From NCBI RefSeq assembly GCF_007827045.1, contig NZ_RPFW01000012.1:62001-126000 (forward strand): a stretch of DNA of 64,000 bases, given 5' to 3'. Shown here piece by piece: positions 23,626-32,152 of this stretch. The DNA comes from Trebonia kvetii. GTDB lineage: Bacteria > Actinomycetota > Actinomycetes > Streptosporangiales > Streptosporangiaceae. Below the pieces are notes generated by a model. It did no database searches. It saw nothing but the letters and a program-made list of their open reading frames with translations, and was not told the origin of the DNA. How positions within the stretch are numbered: position 1 is the first letter of the stretch; each line of letters begins with the position of its first letter. The position numbers and the translations under genes were made by a program.

Positions 23626-24119
23626 CGGACCTCGCTGAGCGGAAAGCCCCGGCTGTCGTCCTGCTTCGCCGCCCCGTCGGCGGACCAGCCGCCCGCCTCG
23701 TAGAAGCGGCGTGCCCTGTCGTTGGAGTCGAGCACCCAGAGTGTCACCTGCGTGAAGCCCGCGCCGGCGAGACGGCCGAGCGCCGCCTCCATGAGCCGCC
23801 TGCCGCTCCCGCCGCCCCAGGCGCCCGGCAGCACGTAGATCGCGCCGATCTCGCCGATTAGGTCCGGGTCCGCGTCGGGGTCGCGGCTCGGGAAGTAGCC
23901 GACGAAGCCGACCACGCTTCCGCCGTCATCGGCGACAAGCACGCCGGCCCTTGGGTTATCGGTCTCCGCCAGCGCGCGCTCCCATGTCCGCGTCCGCTGA
24001 GCGACATCGAGACCGTCCAGGAAGGCCTGCGGGATCAGGCCGCGATAAGCGCCCTGCCATGACCGGACATGGACCAGCGCTATCTGCCCCGCGTCTTCGA
24101 CGCGTGCGGGCCTGACCAT
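23595..24119 (-). CDS. GNAT-family N-acetyltransferase
   Basis: This 174-aa protein starts VRPARVEDAGQIALVHVRSW, a typical GNAT opening, and has motif A (IYVLPGAWGGGSGRRLMEAAL) with a glycine-rich Q/R-x-x-G-x-G/A variant, then LWVLDSNDRARRFYEAGGW. ATG 24119 was chosen by alignment with the family opening; ATG 24131 is 12 nt further. It converges on and overlaps the GNAT gene at 23125. Substrate unknown. Confidence 0.86.
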   Translation of the reverse strand: MVRPARVEDAGQIALVHVRSWQGAYRGLIPQAFLDGLDVAQRTRTWERALAETDNPRAGVLVADDGGSVVGFVGYFPSRDPDADPDLIGEIGAIYVLPGAWGGGSGRRLMEAALGRLAGAGFTQVTLWVLDSNDRARRFYEAGGWSADGAAKQDDSRGFPLSEVRYRRSLSSLS

Positions 24120-24152
24120 GGCACCATGCACCCGTTCAGATTAATCAATGGG

Positions 24153-25265
24153 CTAGTGCCGGGCAGGGGCGGCGCTCGGCGCGGCCACCGCGGCGACAAG
24201 AGCCGCCATCTCGGCGGGATCGAGTGCGAGCGCCGCACCGGTGACCGCGAACTCGGTCGTGATCCGGCCCGGCTCCTGCGCCGGGTGCCAGGCGGGGAAG
24301 CCGATGCGGCGCTCCTCGATGATCGCCAGGACGCGCTCGTTGACCGCGTCGGCGGAGCCGGCGGCGTACACGTGGAACTGGTTGGTGTGCGGCACACCCG
24401 GCTGCACCGCGATGAATGACGGGAGTTCGGCCGCGAACGCCCTGGCCCACGCCACCGCGGCCGGTATGTTCGGCAGCTGGTCGCGGAGGCCCGCCAGCGC
24501 GGAGACGGCCTCGGCGGTGAGACGGTAGACGGTGCCGCCGTGGCGGCGCCGCCACAGTCTCGCCTCGGCGATGAAGTCGGCGGGGCCGAGCAGCGCCGCG
24601 CCGGCCAGGCCGCCGAGCCCCTTGTAGAACGAGACGTACAGCGAGTCGGCGAGTGCGGCGATTTCCGAAAGCGGGCGGCCGAACCAGGGTTGCGACTCCC
24701 AGATGCGAGCGCCGTCGAAGTGCAGCGCGACGCCGCGCGCACGGCAAGCCTCGGAAAGCGCGGTGAGGTCCTCCCAGCTCGGCAGCAGGCAGCCGGCGTC
24801 ACGCAGCGGCAGTTCGACGAGCACGGCGCCGAGCCGGCCGGGGATCGCCTCCACATGCTGCGCGGCCGGGGGCTGGAAGCCGCGGGTCAGCAGGCTGATC
24901 TCGAGACCGTGCAGCAGGCGAGGGCCGTCCTCCTCGTGAACCAGCAGGTGGCTCAGGTCGGGCAGTGCCACCTTGCGCGTCCCGGCTCGGTCGGTGTGCA
25001 CCCGGAGCGCCGCCTGCTGCGCCATCACCCCGCTCGGAAAGAACGCGGCCGCCTGCACTCCGAAGAGCTCCGTGAGCTCCGACTCGAGCCGTTCGACCGG
25101 ACCGGATTCGCCGTACGTATCCCATTCGTCGACGCCGAGCTCGGCGCACGCGCGCGCGAGGTCCGCGAAGGCCTGCGACGGCGGACGGAAGACCGGCCCG
25201 GAGACGGCCCGGGGACACGACCTGGATGCGGCGCGGATGCGAGTGGCGAGATCGTCGGAGGACAT
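24153..25265 (-). CDS. Threonine aldolase family protein (PLP-dependent)
   Basis: The 370-aa fold-type I PLP enzyme of the beta-eliminating lyase family resembles L-threonine/allo-threonine aldolases that cleave threonine to glycine and acetaldehyde. It has the substrate-region motif FPSGVMAQQAALRVHTD (about residues 72-88), LHFDGARIWES with the PLP-contacting Asp and Arg, and SFYKGLGGLAGA with the PLP lysine. The variant SFYK (rather than LSK) marks a distinct subgroup whose exact substrate is less certain. ATG 25265 or 25274 could be the start. Confidence 0.82.
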   Translation of the reverse strand: MSSDDLATRIRAASRSCPRAVSGPVFRPPSQAFADLARACAELGVDEWDTYGESGPVERLESELTELFGVQAAAFFPSGVMAQQAALRVHTDRAGTRKVALPDLSHLLVHEEDGPRLLHGLEISLLTRGFQPPAAQHVEAIPGRLGAVLVELPLRDAGCLLPSWEDLTALSEACRARGVALHFDGARIWESQPWFGRPLSEIAALADSLYVSFYKGLGGLAGAALLGPADFIAEARLWRRRHGGTVYRLTAEAVSALAGLRDQLPNIPAAVAWARAFAAELPSFIAVQPGVPHTNQFHVYAAGSADAVNERVLAIIEERRIGFPAWHPAQEPGRITTEFAVTGAALALDPAEMAALVAAVAAPSAAPARH

Positions 25266-25323
25266 GACCGTCATGCTAGGCGGCAAACCGCGCGAATGAC
25301 CCGTCGCGGTTTCGCGCGAGGCC

Positions 25324-25784
25324 TCAGCTGGGGAAGACGGCAGACCAGTCTCGCTTGACGCTCACGATCGTCCCGTGCTGCTTCGTCCACGCGAGCGCCT
25401 CCTCGGCGCCCGCGGTGTAGGCGAACTCGCGCTCGGCGTCATCGTGCAGGACGAGCAACGGAAGCGCGGCGCGGCCCGCGGTACGGGAGAAGCGCAGCAT
25501 AGGCAGGTCGCCGTTGGAGTTGCCGCAGGCCAGGATGGGGCGGCGGCCTGCCTGTCCAGCAGCGCTCGGTCCTGACGCGCAAGCTCCGCCATGCGGAACA
25601 GGGTGAAGTCGAGCTGAATCGGGATGGGTTTCTCGCTCCACAGGGTGCCGTCGTTGTCGAAGACCGCCACCCGTTCCGCTGGTACTACGAAGGAAGCGGA
25701 GCCTTCGCCGCTCACCGAACGGACGAAGGCAACGATCGCGTCGCGGGCCTCGGCGTCGTTCCATGACGTCAGCAGGGTCTCCAT
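25324..25784 (-). pseudogene. HAD-superfamily phosphatase, internal deletion and frameshift
   Basis: The N-terminal part (25784 down to about 25555) carries the HAD motif I, AVFDNDGTLWSEKP. The C-terminal part, in another frame down to 25324, carries ILACGNSNGDLPMLRF, the motif with the last two Asp. A complete protein of this type has a cap and motifs II-III between, roughly 120 or more residues that are missing here. The join is near 25550-25560. The gene is therefore both deleted and out of frame. Confidence 0.78.
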
Positions 25785-25812
25785 GGCTGGCAGTGTGCGG
25801 CCCCGCGCCTGG

Positions 25813-26376
25813 CTAGGCCATCACCCCGGCCGAGTGAAGCGGCATTTCGTAGCGGCTGATCTGGGTCACCGGCCCCTCGTCAAGCCGCTGGCCTGGGGCT
25901 CCGCCCACCGTCACATCGCCCCGCCATTCGAATCCCGCCGCCTCGTAATAGGCGCGCAGCCGTCCGTTGGACGTCACGCAATCCAGCCGGAGCGCCCCGC
26001 AGCCACGGTGCCGCGCGACCTCCGCCGCCCAGTCGAGAATGACGCGACCGAGGCCCGCGCCCTGGCGTCGCACGGCCATCCGGTGCACGTACCCCGCGCT
26101 GCCTTCGGTGTCCGCCCACACGGGGTCGGACCAGTCAAGCGTGACGGTCGCCTCGACCAAGCCGTCAGTCTCGACCAGCCAGGTCTCGCCGCGGCGGATC
26201 GCGTCCTCCACCCAGGCTGGCTCGAAGCGCGCGGGCCACTGGGCGATGCCACGTGTCTGGAGCCAGGCCGCCGCCTCGTCGAGCACGGAAAGTACGTCCG
26301 CCGCTTGATCATGCCGGGCGACGCGGAACCTGATCTCCGCGTTGTTCCGCATGATCGTCATGGGAGTCGTCGTCAT
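25813..26376 (-). CDS. GNAT-family N-acetyltransferase
   Basis: The 187-aa protein has the GNAT acetyl-CoA loop VHRMAVRRQGAGLGRVILDW (R-R-Q-G-A-G-L-G, nearly perfect motif A) and LDCVTSNGRLRAYYEAAGFE near the C-terminus. The N-terminal half (DVLSVLDEAAAWLQTRGIAQW) is typical of a widespread actinobacterial subgroup. Several ATG codons at the start (26376, 26361, 26352) are possible. The substrate is unknown. Confidence 0.87.
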   Translation of the reverse strand: MTTTPMTIMRNNAEIRFRVARHDQAADVLSVLDEAAAWLQTRGIAQWPARFEPAWVEDAIRRGETWLVETDGLVEATVTLDWSDPVWADTEGSAGYVHRMAVRRQGAGLGRVILDWAAEVARHRGCGALRLDCVTSNGRLRAYYEAAGFEWRGDVTVGGAPGQRLDEGPVTQISRYEMPLHSAGVMA

Positions 26377-26419
26377 GGCAAGAGTCTTGCCGGCCAGGGC
26401 TCCTCGTTACAGTTGACCA

Positions 26420-26926
26420 GTGCCCACCTTGGAACTGCTGCGCGCCGACCATGCCTCGGCGGTCTTGGACTTCGAGCTAGTCAATCGCGCGTTCTTCGCG
26501 CGCTCCATCTCTGACCGTGGTGATGAGTTCTTCGAGCATTTCGCCGAGCAGCACAGCGAACTGATCGCCGAGCAGGCGGCCGGCGTCCGCGCCTGCTACG
26601 TGCTCGTCGACGACGATGGCTCAGTGCTCGGCAGGTTCAACCTGGCCCAGATCAAGGACGGCTCGGCGGAGCTCGGCTACCGGGTAGCGGAGCGGGCCGC
26701 GGGGCGCGGCGTGGCGACCTCGGCGGTGCTTGAGCTGTGCAGGCTCGCGCCGTCGCGGCACGGCATCCGCACGCTCAAGGCGGCGACAAGCAATGACAAC
26801 GTCGCGTCGCAGCGGGTGCTGGCCAAGGCCGGGTTCGTCCCGGTCGGCCAGGCAGATCCGGCCGAGATCGGCGGCAAGGAAGGCATCTGGTACGCGCGCG
26901 ACCTGTCCGCGACCCCCGGTTCGTAG
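26420..26926 (+). CDS. GNAT-family N-acetyltransferase, RimJ/RimL type
   Basis: The 168-aa protein starts at GTG 26420 (PTLELLRADHASAVLDFE). It shows the RimJ-like pattern LGYRVAERAAGRGVATSAV (acetyl-CoA loop) and ATSNDNVASQRVLAKAGF. This subgroup includes ribosomal-protein and antibiotic acetyltransferases; the natural target cannot be told. It is 9 bp from the following histidine phosphatase gene and probably co-transcribed with it. Confidence 0.87.
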   Translation: MPTLELLRADHASAVLDFELVNRAFFARSISDRGDEFFEHFAEQHSELIAEQAAGVRACYVLVDDDGSVLGRFNLAQIKDGSAELGYRVAERAAGRGVATSAVLELCRLAPSRHGIRTLKAATSNDNVASQRVLAKAGFVPVGQADPAEIGGKEGIWYARDLSATPGS

Positions 26927-26935
26927 GGTTGCCTG

Positions 26936-27472
26936 GTGGCAATCGCGCTTGTCTTCGAGACCCATGCCATGACCGTCGACAACGAATCTGGCCGCGCCAC
27001 CGGGTGGCTGCCCGGCGAGCTGTCCGGGCAGGGCCGGGTGCAGGCGCGGGATATGGGCGGCCGTCGCCGCGATGACGGCATCGCCGCCGTGTTCAGCTCT
27101 GACCTGGACCGTGCCATCCAGACGGCCTCCATTGCGTTCGACGGGTCAGGCATTCCGGTGCTGCATGACTGGAGGCTGCGCGAATGCGACTACGGGCAGC
27201 TGAACGGGATGCCCGCAGACGAGATGCACCGGGGGCGGCTCGGGCACCTGGACCGGCCCTATCCGGGCGGTGAAAGCTGGCGGCAGGCGGTTGCGCGCGT
27301 CGGCCGCTTTCTCGCTGACCTGCCGTTGCGCTGGGACGGGCAGCGTGTTCTCGTCATCGGGCACGTGGCCACCCGCTGGGGCCTGGACCATTTCATCGGC
27401 GGCGCGGCGCTCGAAGACCTCATCGGGCAGGACTTCGCCTGGCGGCCAGGCTGGGAGTACCGGCTCGGCTAG
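26936..27472 (+). CDS. Histidine phosphatase family protein
   Basis: The 178-aa phosphoglycerate-mutase-like protein has ETHAMTVDNESGRATGWLPG at residues 8-27 in place of the usual RHGET motif: the phospho-acceptor His is kept but the preceding Arg is Thr. FSSDLDRAIQTA follows (the second Arg), then LRECDYGQLNGM and VIGHVATRWGLDHF with the second catalytic His. The ETHA form is, as far as I know, a recognised actinobacterial subgroup. Start GTG 26936. Function unassigned. Confidence 0.83.
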   Translation: MAIALVFETHAMTVDNESGRATGWLPGELSGQGRVQARDMGGRRRDDGIAAVFSSDLDRAIQTASIAFDGSGIPVLHDWRLRECDYGQLNGMPADEMHRGRLGHLDRPYPGGESWRQAVARVGRFLADLPLRWDGQRVLVIGHVATRWGLDHFIGGAALEDLIGQDFAWRPGWEYRLG

Positions 27473-27507
27473 CCGGGGTCCGCAGCGCAGGCAATAGATT
27501 TGGGCAC

Positions 27508-27906
27508 ATGGAACGGTCCCCTGAGGTTGAGCAGCTTGCCGTGTCGTGGCTGAACGGCATGAAGGCCGGTGACCCGGTCGCCGTGGCCGGCCTCTTCGCG
27601 GAGAGCGAGGCGACCACGGTCGTCGGCAACGGCGCGGACCAGTGGTTCACCGGCGATGCGTATGCCAGGAGGCGGGTCGACCAGAACTTCGCCGAGCACG
27701 GCGGGATTCCGTTCGAGCCCGGTTCCCCGGTGGGCTGGGCCTCCGGCGACACCGGCTGGTTCGCGGATCAGGTGACACTCGAATTCCCCGCCAAGACCAT
27801 CCCGCTGCGCATGACCGGGGTAGCCGTCCGGCAGCACGGCACGTGGAAGCTGGTGCAGCTGCACGTGTCCGCCGCCGTCTCCGACGAGGACCTGATCGCC
27901 GACTGA
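27508..27906 (+). CDS. SnoaL-like / NTF2-fold protein
   Basis: The 132-aa protein resembles the SnoaL_3/DUF4440 group of the NTF2-like superfamily: an N-terminal helix pair (VEQLAVSWLNGMKAGDPVAVAGLFAE) and C-terminal strands ending in RMTGVAVRQHGTWKLVQLHVS, which is a strong family signature. Members act as small cyclases, isomerases or ligand-binding proteins; no active-site set can be assigned here. It lies 35 bp after the histidine phosphatase. Confidence 0.8.
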   Translation: MERSPEVEQLAVSWLNGMKAGDPVAVAGLFAESEATTVVGNGADQWFTGDAYARRRVDQNFAEHGGIPFEPGSPVGWASGDTGWFADQVTLEFPAKTIPLRMTGVAVRQHGTWKLVQLHVSAAVSDEDLIAD

Positions 27907-28013
27907 CGACAAGATCAAATTCGTGATCCCGAACGGTTTCGTGGCTCCGCCCTATCCCGCGACCTGACACGCCCGTGACAGTTGCCATTCAGCCCTACCA
28001 CCGGCTTGCGCCG

Positions 28014-29348
28014 TCACGGCAGCCGCAGTTCGATGGTTGCCTGCTGGGCTGCACGGGTGAATGTCAGGGTCAGGGCGCGGGCGAGCGGGTTGAGCCTGGG
28101 CAGGAACCGCAAGACAAGTTCCTCGTGGTCGCCGTCACCAGTGCTGCCGCCGAACTGGCTCAGGTACAGGCCGCCGAGGTCGTCTTCGGCGCGGACCAGC
28201 ATCGCAGCCCACTTGTGGTCCCGGTCGGCGCTGTAGGTCCACCAGCCGGGTTCGGCGCGCAGATACACCCTCCAGGATTCCGGCTCGGAGACAAGACTGT
28301 CGGCCCGCACTACGATGTCGTCGACCGGTGGCAAGGCGGCGGAGATGTCAAGATGCAGCTGCGCCCCGTCAGCGCGCTTCGCGGCGCTGATCATGCCGGA
28401 CCATCCGCGGGGAAGCCCGTCGGCCGGGCCGCGGCCGGTGAGGAAGGCGCAAAGCCGGTCCAGCTGGCCGGGGAGGTCGCCGGCGGTACCTGCCTCGGCT
28501 GACTGCTCGACATCCGCCGCCCTGGCGAGCACGGCAGCGCAGCGCCGCTCCATGTCATTCTGGTCGATCCCGATGAGGCCGATCAGGTACAGGGCCAGAT
28601 CCGACAGTTCCCGCGCGGCGGGACCCTCCGGCACCGGCGCCAGGCGGCTGACGCGCGCATCCGGGCGCGCGGACGGCACCAGCCGGGCCGCGGATCCGTG
28701 CTGGCCGCGCAGTTCCAGCCAGCCGCGATCCCGAGCGGGAACCGGTTCCACCGCAAGGCGCAGGGACACCGGCTCGTCCTCTCTGCCCTGGCCCCCCGGG
28801 CTGCCCGAGATCTCCCTGACCCGCAGGACGTAGGTCGTTCCCTGGTCGTCGGTGAGCGCTACGGTTCCGATGACGGTCTCGGCGAGCGCACTGAGGGCGT
28901 CGCTCTCCGCGAACGCCCACGCTTGCCTCGCGCTTCCATCACGAGGCGGTACGGCGAGCCGGCCCTGGCGCTGTCCGTTGACCATCAGCGATGCGTCCAA
29001 GGCGGCATCGCCCGGGCTCGCGACGAGCACGCCCGGATACAGCGTTCCCGCCGCCGTCTGGATGGCGGCGGCTCCGCCGAACGACCAGCGAGTCCCGGCC
29101 CGCCCAGCTTCCTCCCCGGGAGCGGGCAGCTCGGTCAGGCGGCGCTGCACCTCGGCGTGCAGCGCTGGCCAGCTGGCGAAGCCGTACTCGCGGGCCAGCG
29201 CCAACTGGGCCGCCGACAGCGATACCCGTGCTGAGACCGCACGGAGCCGGATCAGGGCAGATGGCTCGCCGTCGGCGGCTCCGCGAAGCAGCTCGCGGGC
29301 CTGGCGGCGAAGCTGGTCGAGGTTAGGGCGGTCCGGAAGCTCGGGCAT
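28014..29348 (-). CDS. Protein of unknown function with N-terminal ankyrin-associated-type domain
   Basis: The 444-aa protein has no signal peptide or membrane segment. Residues 5-70 (LDQLRRQARELLRGAADGEP, then LSAAQLALAREYGFASWPAL) match an N-terminal module that I know from actinobacterial ankyrin-repeat and related proteins. The rest has a beta-rich middle (about 85-230) and a helical part (about 250-320), without recognisable catalytic motifs or ankyrin repeats. It converges on the SnoaL-like gene. I cannot name a function. Confidence 0.7.
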   Translation of the reverse strand: MPELPDRPNLDQLRRQARELLRGAADGEPSALIRLRAVSARVSLSAAQLALAREYGFASWPALHAEVQRRLTELPAPGEEAGRAGTRWSFGGAAAIQTAAGTLYPGVLVASPGDAALDASLMVNGQRQGRLAVPPRDGSARQAWAFAESDALSALAETVIGTVALTDDQGTTYVLRVREISGSPGGQGREDEPVSLRLAVEPVPARDRGWLELRGQHGSAARLVPSARPDARVSRLAPVPEGPAARELSDLALYLIGLIGIDQNDMERRCAAVLARAADVEQSAEAGTAGDLPGQLDRLCAFLTGRGPADGLPRGWSGMISAAKRADGAQLHLDISAALPPVDDIVVRADSLVSEPESWRVYLRAEPGWWTYSADRDHKWAAMLVRAEDDLGGLYLSQFGGSTGDGDHEELVLRFLPRLNPLARALTLTFTRAAQQATIELRLP

Positions 29349-29716
29349 GATGTCTCCTCACGGCCCAGGCTCGCATGTGGGCTCGGTAAGAAGACGGTCT
29401 TGCCGGAACGTACTACCCGGAACAGAGGTGGACTCAGGTCCTGCCCGCGAACCCGGCGGCGCCCTCTCACGCCGACACGCGAAGCCTAACCCGCCCGCGG
29501 CTCCGGGTCCATCCGCAAACCTCGATGAGCTGGATACTGGTCCGCGGGGCGCCCTTACACCGGAACGGAGAATTAGAAAGTCATCAGTTGTCCACAGTGT
29601 TTGAAATGATACTTTTACGTTTCAAATTTGCCTGCATCTGGTTCATGTGATCAGGGCAACGGAGAAGGCCTCTCGAAAAAGGTGACAGGCAGGCATGCGT
29701 CACTTACGTTTATTCC
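29349..29716. other. Intergenic region before the ECF sigma gene
   Basis: No supported gene lies here. The stretch 29570-29640 is noticeably AT-rich for this genome (TTGTCCACAGTG, GATACTTTTACGTTTCAAA) and probably contains promoters for the divergent genes at 29348 and 29717. An inverted repeat GTTTGAAAT/ACGTTTCAAAT is visible near 29599-29630, a possible regulator site. Nothing else was recognised. Confidence 0.5.
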
Positions 29717-30604
29717 GTGGTGGGTCCGGAATTCCGCGAAGTGCTACGCTGTGCGGCCACTGGGGATGGCGCTGCCTTCGGCAGATTGTGGCGGGACATG
29801 CACCCGATGCTGCTGCGTTACCTGCGACTGTCGGCTGGAGAGGCGGCCGAGGATCTAGCTAGCGAAGTGTGGCTTGAAGTCGCGAGGCGGATCGCCCGGT
29901 TTCGCGGCGGCGAGCTGGAATTCCGCGGTTGGCTCTTCACCATGGCCCGCCGTCGGGTGATCGACCTGCGGCGATACGAGACAAGGCATCCGGAACGGTC
30001 CACGGCGGATACCGAGCGCATGGACCGGCCCGCGCCCGACGACACTGCCGCCAGGGTCCTGGAAGGCATATCAACCGAGGCAGCACTCGCATTCATCGCA
30101 ACGCTGCCGCGTGAGCAGGCCGAGATAGTCATTCTGCGTGTCGTGGCCGGGCTTGACGTTGCCAAGGTCGCGAGGATCGTCGGTAAGAGCCCGGGCGCGG
30201 TCCGCGTCGCGACCCACCGCGGGCTGCGCTCCCTGAGCGCGCGGCTCGACGGCGATGCCTCCGTGACGGGACGCGCAACCTACAGGCCGCGTCATATCAG
30301 GACCGTGGCATCTGGACAGGAAGCCATAACGTTATGCCAGCGTCCAACAGTCTTCTGGCTAAGATGCTGCACCTCCCTCGCTTGCGCTGGCCTGGCGCTC
30401 CCGGACGATCGCTCGATGACGCGATCGCCGAGCGACTGCTGGCAGGCCTCGACCCGTGTCCCGATGCCTCCGGCTCCCAGCACGCCTTGGCGGCGGTCCT
30501 TAAAGCGGCAGCCCAGCCCGGTACTGAACGTGAGCTGTCCGACGAGGCAGCCGCCATCGACGCGTTCGTGCTGGCAACTAGTCCCCTGCGTACCCGGGCC
30601 GTAA
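29717..30604 (+). CDS. ECF-type RNA polymerase sigma factor with an overlapping C-terminal extension
   Basis: Residues 1-165 are a normal ECF sigma factor: region 2 (AAEDLASEVWLEVARR, then GWLFTMARRRVIDLRRY) and region 4 (LPREQAEIVILRVVAGLDVAKV and KSPGAVRVATHRGLRSL). Such proteins usually end shortly after region 4, near residue 185-200 here. The frame instead stays open for about 90 further residues, which overlap the downstream gene by 271 nt in another frame and look like non-coding translation. A lost stop codon or a frameshift after region 4 is likely. GTG 29717 is followed by a second GTG. Confidence 0.82.
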   Translation: MVGPEFREVLRCAATGDGAAFGRLWRDMHPMLLRYLRLSAGEAAEDLASEVWLEVARRIARFRGGELEFRGWLFTMARRRVIDLRRYETRHPERSTADTERMDRPAPDDTAARVLEGISTEAALAFIATLPREQAEIVILRVVAGLDVAKVARIVGKSPGAVRVATHRGLRSLSARLDGDASVTGRATYRPRHIRTVASGQEAITLCQRPTVFWLRCCTSLACAGLALPDDRSMTRSPSDCWQASTRVPMPPAPSTPWRRSLKRQPSPVLNVSCPTRQPPSTRSCWQLVPCVPGP

Positions 30605-31071
30605 AGCAAACACTCAAGCGCCCGCACGCCAGAAAGACTCCCATCCTGGTCGCCGCGATCACGACGGCCCTCGCGGCGGGGCTGTGCGGAACGGCTGTCG
30701 CGAATGCGCTGCCCGCGCCGCTGCAGCGGTTCGCACACAGCACGTTCGGCGCGCCCGGGCCCGCGCCTGGCTGGCCCGCGCCCGCCCTGACGGGCCCGTC
30801 GCACAGCGGTAGCGGCGCGCCCACTCTCAGCGTGAGCGCCAGTCATCTTGTGCCAAGCGCCGGAGACACCGGGAAGATCTCAGGCCCGAGCGCGGGTCCC
30901 GCCACAAGCGGAGCGAAAACTCCGACGGCCCCCACGAGCGCGGCGAGCAGCAACGCTAAGGGCAACAACGGAAACGGGAAGGCAAAAGGAAAAACAAAAA
31001 GCAACGGGAACGGGAAGGCGAAGGCCAAGGGGAAGGGCAAGGGGAAGAGTAAGGACAAGGGGAGCAGCTGA
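30334..31071 (+). CDS. Single-pass membrane protein paired with the ECF sigma factor
   Basis: The 245-aa protein has an N-terminal cytoplasmic half (MLHLPRLRWPGAPGRSLDDA), one membrane helix (TPILVAAITTALAAGLCG, about residues 104-121), a Pro/Ser/Thr-rich external segment and a Lys/Gly/Asn tail of about 35 residues (GNGKAKGKTK...). Proteins of this plan commonly follow ECF sigma genes in streptomycete-like genomes and are thought to restrain them, but no zinc anti-sigma motif is visible. ATG 30334 has AGGAAG upstream. The basic tail is unusual and could bind cell-wall polyanions or DNA. Confidence 0.75.
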   Translation: MPASNSLLAKMLHLPRLRWPGAPGRSLDDAIAERLLAGLDPCPDASGSQHALAAVLKAAAQPGTERELSDEAAAIDAFVLATSPLRTRAVKQTLKRPHARKTPILVAAITTALAAGLCGTAVANALPAPLQRFAHSTFGAPGPAPGWPAPALTGPSHSGSGAPTLSVSASHLVPSAGDTGKISGPSAGPATSGAKTPTAPTSAASSNAKGNNGNGKAKGKTKSNGNGKAKAKGKGKGKSKDKGSS

Positions 31072-31323
31072 GCTGTTCCTTACTTCTCCGCCGCCGGCCC
31101 TGGCCCGGGTTCCCGTGCACTGGCATGTGCTGCCACGGACCGTCAGGTCGATGATCAACGCGGTCATGCACGCTTCGGTAACGCCTCTAGCGCTCCAATC
31201 GGTTTAACGCATTGAGGAGCCGTGTTCCGGGTCGGGCTCGGCAAGGCCGGGCTGTTCACCGATTCGCGAGACATGGTGATGGCATGGCACAGCCGCTTCA
31301 CCGGATTCGAGATGGGGGCCGGG

Positions 31324-32130
31324 ATGAGCAGGAGTCAGCCGACGATGCCTGATTTCGGGGTTCCGAGCCCGGCGCGAATGTATGACTACTACCTCGGCGG
31401 GAAGGACCACTTTCCCGCCGACAGGGAAGCGGCGGAACGGGTCATCGCCGCCTACCCGCAGGCCCGGACGCTCGCCCTAGCGAACCGACGGTTCCTTGAG
31501 CGCGCGGTGAAGTTCCTGGCCGGCAAGGGCATCCGGCAGTTCATAGACCTGGGAACCGGGCTGCCCACCTCGCCGAACGTGCACGAGGTTGCGCAGGGAA
31601 TCCAGCAAGACGCGCGGGTCGTCTACGTCGACAACGACCCAGTCGTCACGGTTCACGGCCGGGCGCTGTGCGGCCAGGACGATGGAGTGACGGTGATCGA
31701 CGGCGATATCCGCCAACCCGAGGCCGTCTTCACCAATTCGCAACTAACCGACCGGATCGACCTGTCGCAGCCGGTCGCGTTGCTGTGCGTGGCGGTGCTT
31801 CATTTCATCACCGAGGACGAACAACCCCGGAAGATCGTCGCCGCGCTCCAGCGACAGATGGTCCCGGGCAGTTACTTGGTCATCTCGCATGTGGCCACCG
31901 ATGGCGCGGACAAGACCATCATCGACGAGATCACGGACGCATACCTGGGGGCAACCAGCCCGGTGGTCCCCCGCGCCGGAAGCGCCATCCGTGACCTGTT
32001 CAACGAACTGGACCTCGCCGCGCCAGGCCTGACTGACGTAGCCCGGTGGCGCTGCACCACGCCCGCCAAAACCGGGCAAATCCGCGTCCTCGGCGGTGTA
32101 GGAAGGAAGCGGCTCAGGACTCGCCCATGA
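31324..32130 (+). CDS. DUF574-type SAM-dependent methyltransferase
   Basis: The 268-aa protein belongs to the S-adenosylmethionine-dependent methyltransferase group (DUF574) abundant in streptomycetes. It begins with the diagnostic SPARMYDYYLGGKDHFPADR, then the SAM loop FIDLGTGLPTSPNVHE, VVYVDNDPVV and VLHFITEDEQ. The target molecule is not known for most members. ATG 31324 fits the usual length; GTG 31222 opens the frame earlier but its GAGGAG is only 2 nt away. It stands alone. Confidence 0.88.
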   Translation: MSRSQPTMPDFGVPSPARMYDYYLGGKDHFPADREAAERVIAAYPQARTLALANRRFLERAVKFLAGKGIRQFIDLGTGLPTSPNVHEVAQGIQQDARVVYVDNDPVVTVHGRALCGQDDGVTVIDGDIRQPEAVFTNSQLTDRIDLSQPVALLCVAVLHFITEDEQPRKIVAALQRQMVPGSYLVISHVATDGADKTIIDEITDAYLGATSPVVPRAGSAIRDLFNELDLAAPGLTDVARWRCTTPAKTGQIRVLGGVGRKRLRTRP

Positions 32131-32152
32131 TGCGCAGGCGGTGGTCGAACTG

